Origin: Impatiens glandulifera
Taxonomy: Eukaryota > Streptophyta > Magnoliopsida > Ericales > Balsaminaceae
Direction of reading: 5' to 3'
Length of the DNA stretch: 64,000 bases
Assembly (NCBI RefSeq): GCF_907164915.1
Contig: NC_061864.1
Location: forward strand, 5,291,389 to 5,355,388
Shown here: piece after piece, positions 27,365 through 39,200 of the stretch
How positions within the stretch are numbered: the stretch's first letter is position 1
Layout of the letters: the number at the start of each line of letters is the position of its first letter
The notes under the pieces: generated by a model
What the model was told of the DNA's origin: nothing
Databases searched by the model: none
What the model saw: the letters and a program-made list of their open reading frames with translations, nothing else
Made by a program: the position numbers and the translations under genes

Positions 27365-27373
27365 AAACCCTAA
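27365..27373 (+). promoter_or_regulatory. Telo-box upstream of FGAM synthase
   Basis: AAACCCTAA lies about 115 bases before the proposed leader exon. Telo-boxes are common in promoters of plant growth and housekeeping genes. Matching motifs precede HYL1 (34893-34900) and DEG7 (46746-46754). Confidence 0.45.
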
Positions 27374-27474
27374 AAGTGATTTTATTTTATATAAAATATG
27401 ATAACTTTATATAAAATATTACTAAAAATTTGTAAAATACATTTTTGATTATATTAATTTATGCAAGAAATAAT

Positions 27475-27888
27475 TTTGATTCTACAGCCTTCACACCTCA
27501 GCCGCCTGCCTATATTCTTCATCTTCTTCTTCCATCGAACCTGCAAGGTCCAGCAGCAAAATACAGTGTTTTCGTCCAATTTCTCCTTCCAGCAGTAGCA
27601 TTTTCGGCTACAGCTTCCATAACCATCAGTCTCAACCTGCCGCAGCACCACTTACAGAAGAAAACAGCCGCTCGCTGCCACCAGGCAGTCTACCGCGGCC
27701 ACCGAACAGGTATCTCGCCGCTTTGCTCTTTTTTTTTGTTTTTTAATATTTTGCTTTACAGCCGAGATAGAGACTCGTCTAATTAGCTCATATTTGTGAC
27801 TTCGTTAGTTGTGTTTGAATTTGCTAAGTAGAGCACTGCTTGAACATCGATTACTTGCTGAAATTTGAGAATCTTCAATCAAGTGTTG
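27475..27888 (+). repeat. FGAM synthase leader, homologous to the HYL1 leader
   Basis: Ordered blocks here recur in the same order and orientation at 34969-35384. They include CTTCCATCGAACCTGCAA (27529-27546, one mismatch), CCGAACAG followed by the splice donor GTAT (donor at 27710), ACAGCCG..ATAGAGAC just inside the intron, GCTAAGTAGAGCACTGCTT near 27822-27841 and CTTGCTGAA...ATCTTCAATCA at 27854-27880. The homology crosses the exon-intron border, so it comes from genomic duplication and not from a processed transcript. Confidence 0.75.
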
Positions 27889-28044
27889 TGCTTGAGCTGA
27901 TTTTTTTCTCTTTATACCTCTCTTTCAAATTTGTTTATATAGAAGCAACTTGTTGCTATGTGATTCCTTTCTTAATGTTGAAAAGTTGAATTTTTGTGTT
28001 AATGTTGGTTTAATAGCTTTCCGTGCAGGAGGACAAGTTTCACA

Positions 28045-31000
28045 ATGGCGTCTGCTTGTGAAATTATGGCCTTGCAAGTAGGTTCATTTTCATCTTATGT
28101 TAATGAGTATCTCATTCTTATGTTGATTAATGATAAAAAGAATTGATCTTTGCAGGGTTCGCATAAACAAAGTTGGTTTTTGTCAAAGTCTTCGATTCCT
28201 CAACGAAAACGGCTGGCTAGGGTTATGCTTCGCTCCCAAAGTCTGTTAGCTAACCAGTTCAATAAAGGAATTTTGTCAAGATCAGCTACTGGATTTAGAT
28301 GTTCATCGTCGTTAAAGATCAGAGCAATGATTCCTGGGAATCTTGACGCTACAGTTATTGAACCCAAGCACCTTTTTCCGGTTGGTGAAAAAGTCATACA
28401 TTTTTACCGCGTTCCATTGGTTCAAGAGAGTGCAACTGTTGAACTCCTGAAATCCGTCCAGACAAAAGTTTCTAATCAAATAATTGGCTTGAAGACCGAG
28501 CAATGTTTCAACATTGAGATTGTTTCTGAACTCTCAAAAGAAAAACTTTCTGTCCTCAAGTGGCTTCTTAGAGAAACCTATGAGCCTGATAATTTAGGGA
28601 CAGAGAGCTTTCTTAATGAGGAGAGCAAGGCAGCTTCAGACACGGTTAGTGTTGAAGTGGGTCCCCGGTTGTCTTTCACAACAGCCTGGTCTGCTAATGC
28701 TGTATCTATTTGCAAGGCATGTGGGTTGGAAGAGGTTATAAGAATAGAGCGCTCGAGGAGATACTTGCTCTTTCTCAGGCCCGGAAGTGGATTATTGCAA
28801 GATCAAATAATGGACGAGTTTGCTGCGATGGTTCATGATCGGATGACAGAATGCATATATACGAAGACACTCACATCATTTGAGACGAATGTGGTCCCCG
28901 AGAAAGTTAAGTTTGTACCTGTAATGGAGGAGGGGCGGAAGGCATTGGAAGAGATTAATCAGAGGATGGGTTTGGCATTTGACGAACAAGATCTAGAGTA
29001 TTATACCAAACTTTTCAAGGATGATATCAAACGCAATCCGACAACAGTTGAGCTTTTTGATATTGCTCAATCTAATAGTGAGCACAGCAGGCACTGGTTC
29101 TTTACTGGAAAGATTCTCATAGATGGACAACCTATGAGTAAGACATTAATGCAGATTGTAAAGAGCACTTTGCAGGCAAACCCTAACAACTCTGTTATTG
29201 GATTTAAGGATAATTCCAGTGCAATCAAGGGTTTCCAAGTGAATCAGCTTCGACCTCTTCAGCCGGGTTCCACTTGTCCACTTGACATTGCTATTCGTGA
29301 TCTTGATGTGCTATTTACAGCCGAAACCCATAATTTCCCATGTGCAGTAGCACCTTATCCTGGTGCAGAAACGGGCGCAGGAGGTCGAATCAGAGACACT
29401 CATGCTACTGGAAAAGGGTCATTTGTTGTTGCTTCTACAGCAGGTTATTGTGTTGGTAATCTTAACATTGAAGGAAACAATGCCCCTTGGGAAGATCCAT
29501 CGTTTATTTATCCGTCGAACTTAGCTTCACCTTTGAAAATTTTGATTGATGCCAGCAATGGGGCTTCTGATTACGGTAACAAATTTGGGGAGCCTTTGAT
29601 TCAAGGTTATACCAGAACGTTTGGAATGAGGCTTCCAAATGGGGAAAGGAGAGAATGGTTGAAGCCTATCATGTTCAGTGCAGGTATTGGGCTCATTGAC
29701 CACACCCATATATCAAAAGAGGAACCTGACATCGGGATGCTAGTGGTGAAGCTTGGAGGACCAGCTTACCGCATTGGAATGGGAGGTGGAGCGGCATCTA
29801 GCATGGTTAGTGGTCAGAACGATGCTGAGCTCGATTTTAACGCTGTTCAACGAGGCGATGCTGAAATGGCGCAGAAATTGTACCGTGTAGTGCGCGCTTG
29901 TGTTGAAATGGGAGAGAAGAATCCTATTGTTAGTATTCACGATCAGGGAGCTGGAGGAAACTGTAATGTCGTGAAAGAAATCATATATCCGAAGGGAGCT
30001 GAAATCGATATTCGGGCGATCGTAGTTGGGGACCTCACAATGTCGGTCCTAGAGATATGGGGTGCTGAATATCAAGAGCAGGACGCGATATTGATCAGAC
30101 CTGAAAGCCGCAGCTTGTTACAGTCAATTTGCGATAGAGAAAGGGTTTCTGTGGCTATTATTGGAACGATTAGCGGCGATGGTCGTGTTGTTTTGGTAGA
30201 TAGTAAGGCAGTTGAAGAATGTCGCTCAAATGGGCTTCCTCCGCCGCTTGCTGCAGTTGACCTCGAGCTTGAGCGAGTTTTGGGCGATATGCCTCAGAAA
30301 ACCTTTGCATTTCATCGAACCACTCCTGCTTTGGAGCCTCTTGATATTGCTCCCGGTTTTACAGTTATGGATGCTTTAAAGAGAGTAATGAGGTTGCCTT
30401 CTGTCTGTTCGAAACGTTTCTTGACGACTAAAGTCGATAGATGCGTAACGGGACTTGTCGCACAACAACAAACTGTGGGGCCCTTGCAAATCCCTCTTGC
30501 TGATGTGGCTGTTATTGCACAAACCTATAATGACTTCACCGGAGGTGCGTGTGCGATTGGGGAACAACCGATAAAGGGTCTGCTGAATCCGAAGGCGATG
30601 GCTCGCCTCGCTGTTGGGGAAGCTCTCACGAATCTTGTATGGGCAAAAGTTACGTCTCTTTCTGATGTGAAAGCAAGTGGGAATTGGATGTATGCTGCGA
30701 AACTCGATGGGGAAGGAGCTACAATGTACGACGCAGCCATTGCTCTTTCGGAGGCAATGATTGAACTTGGAATTGCGATCGATGGTGGGAAAGATAGCTT
30801 GTCTATGGCTGCCCAAGCATCAGGTGAGGTTGTCAAGGCACCTGGAAATCTAGTTATAAGTGCCTATGTTACTTGTCCTGATATAACCAAAACAGTTACT
30901 CCTGATCTGAAACTCGGAGATAATGGGATCTTGCTTTTCATCGACTTGGCAAAGGGAAAAAGACGCCTTGGTGGGTCTGCTCTTGCTCAAGTATTTGACC

Positions 31001-32379
31001 AAGTTGGGGATGACTGTCCAGACCTTGACGATGTTTCTTACTTGAAGAGGGTGTTTAATGGTGTTCAGGATCTTCTCACAGACGAGTTGATCTCAGCCGG
31101 TCATGATGTTAGTGATGGTGGCTTGATTGTGTGCGCGCTTGAAATGGCATTTGCTGGCAATTGTGGTATTCATTTGAACTTGACTTCGTCGAACAACAAT
31201 AGCCTCTTCGAAACTCTTTTCTCAGAAGAGCTTGGCCTTGTTCTCGAGGTTAGTAAGGATAAACTTGGCATGGTAGTGGAAAGACTCGACAAAGCTCACA
31301 TTTCTTCTGAGATCATCGGGGAAGTAAGTTCTACACCCATAATCGAGTTGAAGGTCGATGGGATAAGTCATTTGAACGAGAAAACTTCGCTCCTTAGAAA
31401 CGCATGGGAGGAAACAAGCTTCCAGCTCGAAAAGTTCCAAAGATTGGATTACTGCGTCGATTCGGAAAAAGATGGGTTAAAGAACAGGCATGAACCGACA
31501 TGGTCATTGACATTCACTCCAACATTTACTGACAAGAAGTTTATGACAGCTGCCGTGAAGCCCAAAGTAGCTGTGATTAGAGAAGAAGGCAGCAATGGCG
31601 ATAGAGAAATGTCTGCTGCATTATATGCAGCTGGCTTTCAACCATGGGACATCACAATGTCGGATCTCCTTACTGGCAATATATCACTTCATGACTTCCG
31701 AGGAATTGCATTTGTTGGAGGTTTTAGCTACGCCGATGTGCTGGACTCCGCGAAAGGTTGGTCAGCTTCAATAAGGTTCAACCAACCACTTCTTAAGCAG
31801 TTCCAAGAATTCTACGACCGACCAGACACATTTAGCTTGGGAGTTTGTAACGGATGTCAACTGATGGCTCTATTAGGTTGGGTCCCAGGTCCGTCTGTTG
31901 GAGGTTCATTAGGGTTCGGAGGAGACCCGTCACAACCAAGGTTCGTTCACAACGAGTCGGGTAGGTTCGAATGCCGATTTACAAACGTGACGATTAAGGA
32001 CTCTCCAGCTATAATGTTGAAAGGAATGGAGGGTAGTACTATTGGTGTTTGGGCTGCTCATGGTGAGGGCAGAGCTTATTTTCCAGATGATGGTATTTTA
32101 GAGCATGTGATGAAGTCAAGCTTGGCTCCGGTTAGATACTGTGATGATGAAGGCATTCCAACTGAAACATATCCGTTTAATCTGAATGGCTCTCCTTTGG
32201 GTATAGCGGCCCTTTGCTCTCCGAATGGAAGACATCTGGCGATGATGCCTCATCCTGAACGTTGCTTCTTGACGTGGCAGTATCCGTGGTATCCTAAGCA
32301 CTTGAATTTGGACAAGAAAGGTCCCAGTCCATGGCTGCAAATGTTTCAAAACGCCAGAGAGTGGTGCTCCTCCTCCTAA
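28045..32379 (+). CDS. PUR4: Phosphoribosylformylglycinamidine synthase (FGAM synthase), organellar
   Basis: Exon 28045-28077 (MASACEIMALQ) joins in phase 0 to one very long exon, 28156-32379, giving 1418 residues, close to plant FGAM synthases (about 1400). The enzyme performs step four of de novo purine synthesis: FGAR, glutamine and ATP give FGAM. The order is a transit-like N-terminus rich in Ser, Arg and Lys (about 1-60), the PurS/N-terminal-like part, two AIRS-type ATP/FGAR-binding halves (for example NFPCAVAPYPGAETGAGGRI and SIHDQGAGGN), and a C-terminal class I glutaminase. Its triad is visible as Cys1242 in GVCNGCQ, His1377 and Glu1379 in MPHPER. Plastid or mitochondrial targeting is inferred from the N-terminus and from plant purine biochemistry. 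All catalytic motifs are intact. A leader intron at 27710-28028 precedes the start. The first ATG after that splice is used. Confidence 0.96.
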
Positions 32380-34892
32380 GATAAGGTGAATGTTTTGTCC
32401 TTAGTTTGCAAAATTTTAAAACATGATTTTACTGTCGTCTGATCATTGTGGTTCTCTTGTTCTTGGATTCGGATTGGATAAACATTTTCCAAATTTGAAA
32501 TGATTTTTAGGTGACAGGTACAAATTAAAAGTCTAAACTCTTGTCATTTTTGAATCAGGCGAGTGCAATGAATCTGGAGAGAGCAATCCAGGAAATTTTA
32601 GACAAGGGTTCGTACATCTTTTAATTACTATGAGAGTGTTAGTTGAATATTTTGTATACTGTATATTCACTTTTTTTTGTATGGATTTATTTTCTTAGAT
32701 TCTGATTATGGTTTGAGTTAACCTTATTTCCTTTTTCATTGTTGATCTGTCATCAGTTTTTATAATCTCAACTTAAAATTTGTGGATCAAGATTCATAGC
32801 ATATGATTCGTCTAAGCAGATCTACGTTAGCAAGCCTATCCGAAAAAATATATATAAAAATATTTTACTGTTTAAATTACTTAAGTTCCTAATTTTTTCA
32901 ATTAAATATGTACTTCATTTTTTTATTTGTTTTTTTTTTCTAGTATACCCCTTTAACAGTCAAATTGTCTTGAATATTTAACACATGCTTTTCTTTGACT
33001 AAGTTTTCAGGCATTTTTTTTAACATTTAGTGATTACTGATTAGTGAAACTATTTTAGTATACAAGTTTTCAAAACTACTCTATTAATATCTGAAAATTT
33101 TACTTTTTTAAAAATTATTTATACAATTCAACATATAAATTATGAGTTATTTGATTTTGTAAATATTATTTTGTACTTACTAATTAAATCTATATGTAAC
33201 TCTTTATCAAAGAATTAATTTATAAAAAAATATGTATGAAGTATGATTTTGAAAATTCTTTTTCAAAATCTATAATTCAAATATCTATTATCTTGATATG
33301 AATATTAATAGATATGTATTAAAAATGATAGCGAATAGATATTTTTCGTTTTTATTTACTGTCAATTGTATACCTCTGTTAAGATATTATATATGACTAT
33401 ATTACTTTGATTTGATACATCATATATTTGATTGATTTTTAAGTTTTTTTTTACCAAAATACCCTTAACTATGATTTACATCTTACTTCCATTGTAGTCG
33501 GTTTAAATTAGTGATGGTCTAAATAAATTTGAATTTGGCCCTTACAGTTTATAAAAAACAATATATCTGATAACTTAAATGTATCATATTATAGTTTATC
33601 AAGATTTGTATATCTTATAACAACTTAAATGTATTATATTTGATGTAATATTATTCGCAACAGTGAAGAGGTTGGTTTCATGTCCTATTTAGGGTTGTTC
33701 ACAAAAATTATTCCTAAACACCAATTCATTTTGTGGTTGACGCGTGTGAAAAATTTAACACGCGCGATCGAATTAAGAAATATATGAACATCTTAGATCT
33801 TAACTGTCTTATATGAAAATGAGGAGCCCATTTACCATCTTTTTGGAACTGATCATTTGCTTTCTTGTTTTTTAGAAAATTCTCCACATCACTTAGTCTC
33901 CTTTAACTTTCTATAAAAATTGATTGATATCAAAGAAATGACAATCAATGCTGAAGACTTTATATTAGTGAATCTCTATCGTGCTAGAGAAAATTTTAAT
34001 GTAACTTACTGCAATATAGACTATAGTTAATGTATTTTTAAGAGGCGTACAAGTTTTGTGATTTTTATTTTATTATTAGATTTTTCACTATAAAATTGGC
34101 GTGTCTCAATGTGCTTAATTTTATTATTTTATATTTGGTTTAGTTCTCTTTATTGTTGCATTCTCGCACAAAAAGAGATACAACAACTATTATGCAATTA
34201 TTATTATTATTATGTATTTTTTCTCAACAAATTCAAACTCAATAATAAATATATTTATTCATATAGATATGTATTTTCATATTTAAAATAAAAATAATAT
34301 TTATTAAAAAAATAGATTTGATGAAGTTTAATTAAAAAAATAAAAAATATTTCAATTTGATTTATGTAAAATCTACACTATCATATAGTTAGAATTAATA
34401 TGTTTTGAATATTATGTAGCTTAATTTTATAAATCACCCTAGATTTGAATGGTTGATTCAGGGAATGAGTTATAATCTTTACCTTAATTTAAATTATGGT
34501 TACTTTTATTTGAAGCAAATATTTTAAATTTTAATTAATTTTTTGTTTTTTTGCTAAATTTGATTTGTACAATTTGAAAACAAATGTTACAACAAGCAAA
34601 CATGCTCTTCAAAAACCTCAGAAAATCAGAATGAAGCCCTGGTAAAATGAATATGTTTTAATAATTAATTATCTAATTAATTAATAATGACCTTAAAAAT
34701 ACTAAAATATCTTAAATTTATTTATTTATTTATTTATAAATGTAATGATAATAAAAAGAGAGAAGATAATATAATATAATAAAAGGGTAAAATCAAACAC
34801 TTGATAAAAGTACAGGAGGCTAGTTATTAAAAATTTTGGACCTTTGGTCTCCTTCCCCAGTAATAAAAAGAGTAAAAGAACGCCGCTTGTTG
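32380..34892. other. FGAM synthase 3' end and intergenic DNA before HYL1
   Basis: Just after the stop codon, AAG/GTGAAT near 32387 and TTGAATCAG/GCGAGT near 32560 could be the borders of a 3'-UTR intron. Beyond about 32700 the sequence is AT-rich without a recognisable gene. A small perfect inverted repeat (CGCGTGT/ACACGCG) lies at 33741-33764. The 60-codon frame at 34109-34291 is tyrosine/leucine-rich noise. Confidence 0.5.
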
Positions 34893-34900
34893 AAACCCTA
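34893..34900 (+). promoter_or_regulatory. Telo-box-like motif in the HYL1 promoter
   Basis: AAACCCTA precedes the proposed HYL1 leader exon by some tens of bases, similar in placement to the telo-box of the FGAM synthase gene. Confidence 0.4.
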
Positions 34901-34947
34901 GTTAAATAAGAGAGTAAACCCTTACTCCCTATGTCTACTTGGGGACG

Positions 34948-35031
34948 ATGATACTCCCGTTTACTGATGCTTTCACACTTCAGCTTCCAACAGCCGTAAC
35001 TTCCATCGCACCTGCAACCTTCAGTCGGTAG
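34948..35031 (+). promoter_or_regulatory. Upstream ORF in the HYL1 leader exon
   Basis: ATG at 34948 opens a 27-codon frame ending in TAG at 35029-35031, wholly inside the proposed leader exon (splice donor at 35072). A shorter overlapping uORF starts at 34931 and stops at 34949-34951. Both matter only if transcription starts upstream of them, which the sequence cannot show. Confidence 0.35.
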
Positions 35032-35384
35032 CTTAAGCTAGCAGCAATCGTTTTTTTTTGCAACCGAACAGGTATTTCGTCCCATTGTTCTTCATTTTTG
35101 TTTTAATCAGCTCTTTCCAACTGTTACAGCCGCAATAGAGACATATTTGTGTATTATGATGCTGAAATTTGTTACTGCTTCAACTGTGTTTAAATTTTCT
35201 AAGTGGAGCACTACTTAGGAAGCTGTAACTGCTTACATTTCATCGATTTCTCCATATACTCTTCTATGTTTGCTGAAAATATGGAAAGTAATTAATTTAT
35301 ATAATGATATGCTTTGGATCAAAATTGAGATGCATATCATTTTTATTACTTGCTGAAGTTACAGTATCTTCAATCATGTGTTGA
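34969..35384 (+). repeat. HYL1 leader, homologous to the FGAM synthase leader
   Basis: Second copy of the leader homology. Visible blocks are CTTCCATCGCACCTGCAA (35000-35017), CCGAACAG with donor GTAT (GT at 35072-35073), ACAGCCG..ATAGAGAC near 35127-35143, CTAAGTGGAGCACTACTT near 35199-35216 and CTTGCTGAAG...ATCTTCAATCA at 35350-35376. Insertions separate the last blocks, so this copy is longer inside the intron. Confidence 0.75.
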
Positions 35385-36217
35385 TACTTGAATTTTATGT
35401 TACAATATGACGTGCTTCACCTAAAGATTATTGTTTTGGGCTCTGCAGAATGATTTCTAGCTGAATTTGGGTGGTTTAAACTAATAAATTTGCGGAAAAT
35501 GTGAGATCTGGACATTTGATTGTTTTCACTAGTTTAAGTTAATATTTTCATGGCATCAACATGTGTTTAAGTTCTTTTTGCATCCAATTCTGGCTTTTGT
35601 ATATGTGTTTTTGTGATATGTCTATGAGTGTTAGAGTGATTTCGCAGTCTTACCATATCTTCACCTATATAAAGGAACAAGATCTTGCTTAAGAAGGTAA
35701 ATTTCAGTAGTTAGAACTAAAATGTTTGGATTCCCTGTTTGGAGTTTTTCATGGTCTTTTTGTAAACTTCTACAAGTTTATATCTTTCTTGTTTATTGTA
35801 TGACAACACAAATTGCTGCAATGTATTATTCACCATTTTTTGCAAAGGTCTCAATGCGGTATGTGTTGGTTTGATTTCTTTTTGTACATTTATATGTTTA
35901 TCTAGTAATTTTTTATAGGTTTAGAATGTATATTTGTATACACACAATATAGTATTCTATTTAAACAGTCTTAATATCACCCACCAAAGTTGTAAAATTA
36001 AAGGATTTCTTAAAAGGTTTCATTTTTTTGTTCTATTATATTATTTATTAATCTGAATATTTAATATTCTGTTTGTCAGTAACTTGTTCATTGTACTATT
36101 TATCTACTATAACTTTTCTGACATCTATTACAGTGTATGCACTATGATAAACTTATTGATTTCCATTGCCTCAGATAACGTTATATTTTGGATTGAAGAA
36201 TAGGGGTGACTCTTTAT

Positions 36218-36235
36218 ATGCTCATCTCACCATGA
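36218..36235 (+). promoter_or_regulatory. Short uORF overlapping the HYL1 start codon
   Basis: ATG CTC ATC TCA CCA TGA: a five-codon uORF whose stop TGA (36233-36235) overlaps the main ATG (36232-36234). This arrangement could lower initiation or couple it to reinitiation. It lies in the same exon as the main start, so splicing of the leader does not remove it. Confidence 0.5.
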
Positions 36236-39200
36236 ACTCTGTAGAAATGTCAGCCAATGATGGTTCCCAAGGTACATGTACTCTCTAAAATCTCACACAT
36301 AACTTGCATATATGTAATGATGAACTTCTATTAAGTAGGATATAAATATTGGAAGACTATTTTATTTGGCTATGCTGGCTGAGGGTAGAGATGGTTTAGT
36401 TCATTGAATAACCATGTAAATAAGACATTTGCATGACCAGCTTTATGCAGTTATAATCTAAAAATAAAACTTTACAATGGATAAAAGACCAAAGCAAAGT
36501 AAAAGAAATCATGAATACTCAAAATTAAATGATCTTGAATTTCACTCTCTTTTTTAAGTTCTGGTTGAGATTTATATCATAGCTTCTAATTTATCTTAAA
36601 ATATTGATTACTGTAGATGTTTCAAAATGTTTTGTTTTCAAGAGTCGTCTGCAAGAGTATGTACAGAAAGTTGGACTTTCTACCCCAATATACGAGACCA
36701 TTAAAGAAGGACCACCCCATGAACCTTCGTTTAGATCCACTGTGATCGTGAATGGCGTTAGATATGATTCTTTGTCGGGTTTCTTCAATCGTAAAGCTGC
36801 AGAACAATCAGCTGCTGAAGTTGCTTTGGTGGCATTTGCCCAAAATGAAGATAAGAATGACTGCATCTCTCTTCCAGTGGTAATTAATTTTTTATTTTGA
36901 AGTATGATTGAAGCTATACATGTACATTGCATTTTTTTGTGCTAACATATCCAGCACACTTCAATAGGATTTTTTATTCCCATGTAGATAGATAATGTAG
37001 GAGTTTCTTAGACTGACATGGCTGTAGGTATGCTGAAAAATATTTTTCCTTTATATTCTCATTTAGATGTAGTTCTTCATCGTCTAATATCAGGCCACCT
37101 ATTTCACTAAAAAAATCAACAATGTTAATTTTTATTTTTCTTTGGGAACATTTACTTGTCACCCAAAATTTGATTCCCAAATGAGCAGGCAAAAAAGCCT
37201 ATAACATAAAAGGGGTGGTGCACAAAGAACCACTGTAGCACCCCTGGTATACCAAAGAAAGATCAGAACTCTATGACTTCATGTGTATGTAATGGTGTAT
37301 CAAAAGTGAAACCAAGACAAAAGGATAGATAAAAGTCCATCCAATTAGTTTTTCAGCTTCTGTTTGCTGGAACTAGGAGCAGTTAAAAAGTAATAATGTT
37401 CAAAGCAAGATGTAATTAGTGTTCAAAATCATGTTGTTTCGGAATCTGAATCTAATATAACAGAGAAATCGCCTATTAATTTCAAAATCTGGTTAGAATA
37501 AATTCGTTTCCAAAGGGGATCTCATCTGGATCCACATCTGCATAAGAAATCTTACAAAAATGGTGTTTCCAAATGAAGGCATTTTGTAGTTTAGTTTATT
37601 ATATTCTATCTCTGAAATTTGCAATATATCTCTAATTTAGATTTCCTCTGAGCATACCACATGAGGATTTATTTATATTTGATGAATGAAACTTACCTTC
37701 TCAAGTCCACATGTCTACAGTTATGACTTCTACTAAAATACAAAAAATAATTTATCTTAATATTTCTAAACCATCAAAACTTATACCAACTGGTAAAGCA
37801 TACTTGTGTCTCTTGCATGAAATGCCAATGGATCTACAGCTCTAATAGTTTTAATCTTTGACCTCTTGGATTGGTACATGTTAGTAATTGCTTTGCATTT
37901 GGATTTACCTTATTGTGGATAAGTAAAAGCCTTATATTCTTATAAGTAAAAGTAAGTTTCCATTTGGTTTACAGGATTTAAGAAGATTGATATTGTGTCT
38001 CATCAAGACAACTACTAGTAGATACTAGCATCTATATTTATATAATATATATATACACAAATATTGCATGAATATTTTATTGCACCTAAGTTTTCTATTG
38101 TTTTGTTCTCGAGGATGCTATGATATATCTGTTAGTCACTTTAGTCTTGCAACATGTTCCAAATTTACGGAATAATTGTGTCAGCAAAGTTTTATTTTTT
38201 GTTACTATTAGCTGTTGGTTGCTATGTCACTAGTCATGCTATATGACTTGGTGAATGATGACATTTTTTTCCTTTGTCTAATGTCAATTATCATTAGGCT
38301 GTGTTTTGACGTGTATAATTGGAAATAGAGTTAACATTCCAAATTTATATGAATTGAAATTGAATTACAATTCAATTCTTATGTTTGAAGAAATCATAGA
38401 ACTGCAATTCCAAGGTGTATAAAATTGTAACCTTAAAAAAACATATACATCCAATTTCTGGAATTATATTTCCAATTCTTCCCTAACCATACATACATAC
38501 ATTATTTATAGTTTCATTTATTGCATATGATATTATTATTGTTATTCTGATCACCTTTTTTTTTCAATTGTAAAGAATGAGACAGGCTTGTGCAAAAATC
38601 TCCTCCAAGAATATGCACAAAAGATGAACTACGCGATGCCAACCTATTCATGCAAGAAGTACGAAACACCTGCAAAAATGATTCTGTTTTCTTGTACTGT
38701 CGACATTGGAGGTATTAACTATATAGGAGCCGCATCAAAGACAAAAAAAGAAGCAGAGATTAAAGCTGCCAGAACTGCCCTATTAGCTATCCAAATGAGT
38801 GATGCATCTGAAGCATCCAGCGAGAGACCTTTTGTCAATTCCATGTACACAGTCCTTCCATGCAGAAAGAAAGGAAAAGATTTTGGAATCAGTTCTCCCG
38901 AAATCCCTAATATTCTCAAAAGCAAGAAAAAAAAATTCAAAAAGAAACCTCCACGAAAGAGGCGGCCTGGACCGAAAAGCCAGAAGAAGCAATTCCAGGA
39001 TGGAGGCAGTTTGGATCAGTTTTCTTGTGGAGAGCCAAATGGGACACAGTTACAGGTACCGATTTCTTATCATGAAGGTAATTCTGGAGTTCCTAACGAT
39101 GTAATGCTCTCGTTTCACGGAGATGGTCTGCCAACTTCTTTTCTCAATGAGGTACACATTAATTTGCTTTGTTTGTTTTGACTGGAGCTGGGTTTGGCTC

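Larger units (their letters stand above)
26754..28044. promoter_or_regulatory. Divergent promoter region between FAS2 and FGAM synthase
   Basis: FAS2 (minus) and the FGAM synthase gene (plus) are head-to-head with 1.29 kb between start codons. The FAS2 side is GC-rich near 26880-26915 and holds an E2F-like site. The purine-gene side has a telo-box (AAACCCTAA, 27365-27373), a leader exon beginning near 27480 and ending at 27709, and a leader intron 27710-28028 (GT...AG). The middle, about 27000-27440, is nearly pure AT. The leader exon and the start of the intron are homologous to the HYL1 leader. Confidence 0.6.

Noticed and set aside
28200..32349. Several ATG-started antisense frames inside the FGAM synthase exon, the largest 146 and 103 codons
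   Set aside because: They mirror the codon structure of a highly conserved sense protein and have no family resemblance of their own.
33741..33764. CGCGTGT/ACACGCG hairpin
   Set aside because: Only seven pairs with no gene end adjacent; I cannot assign it a role.
36591..36932. 113-codon antisense frame opposite HYL1 dsRBD1
   Set aside because: It is a shadow of a well-supported coding exon with correct splice borders on the plus strand.
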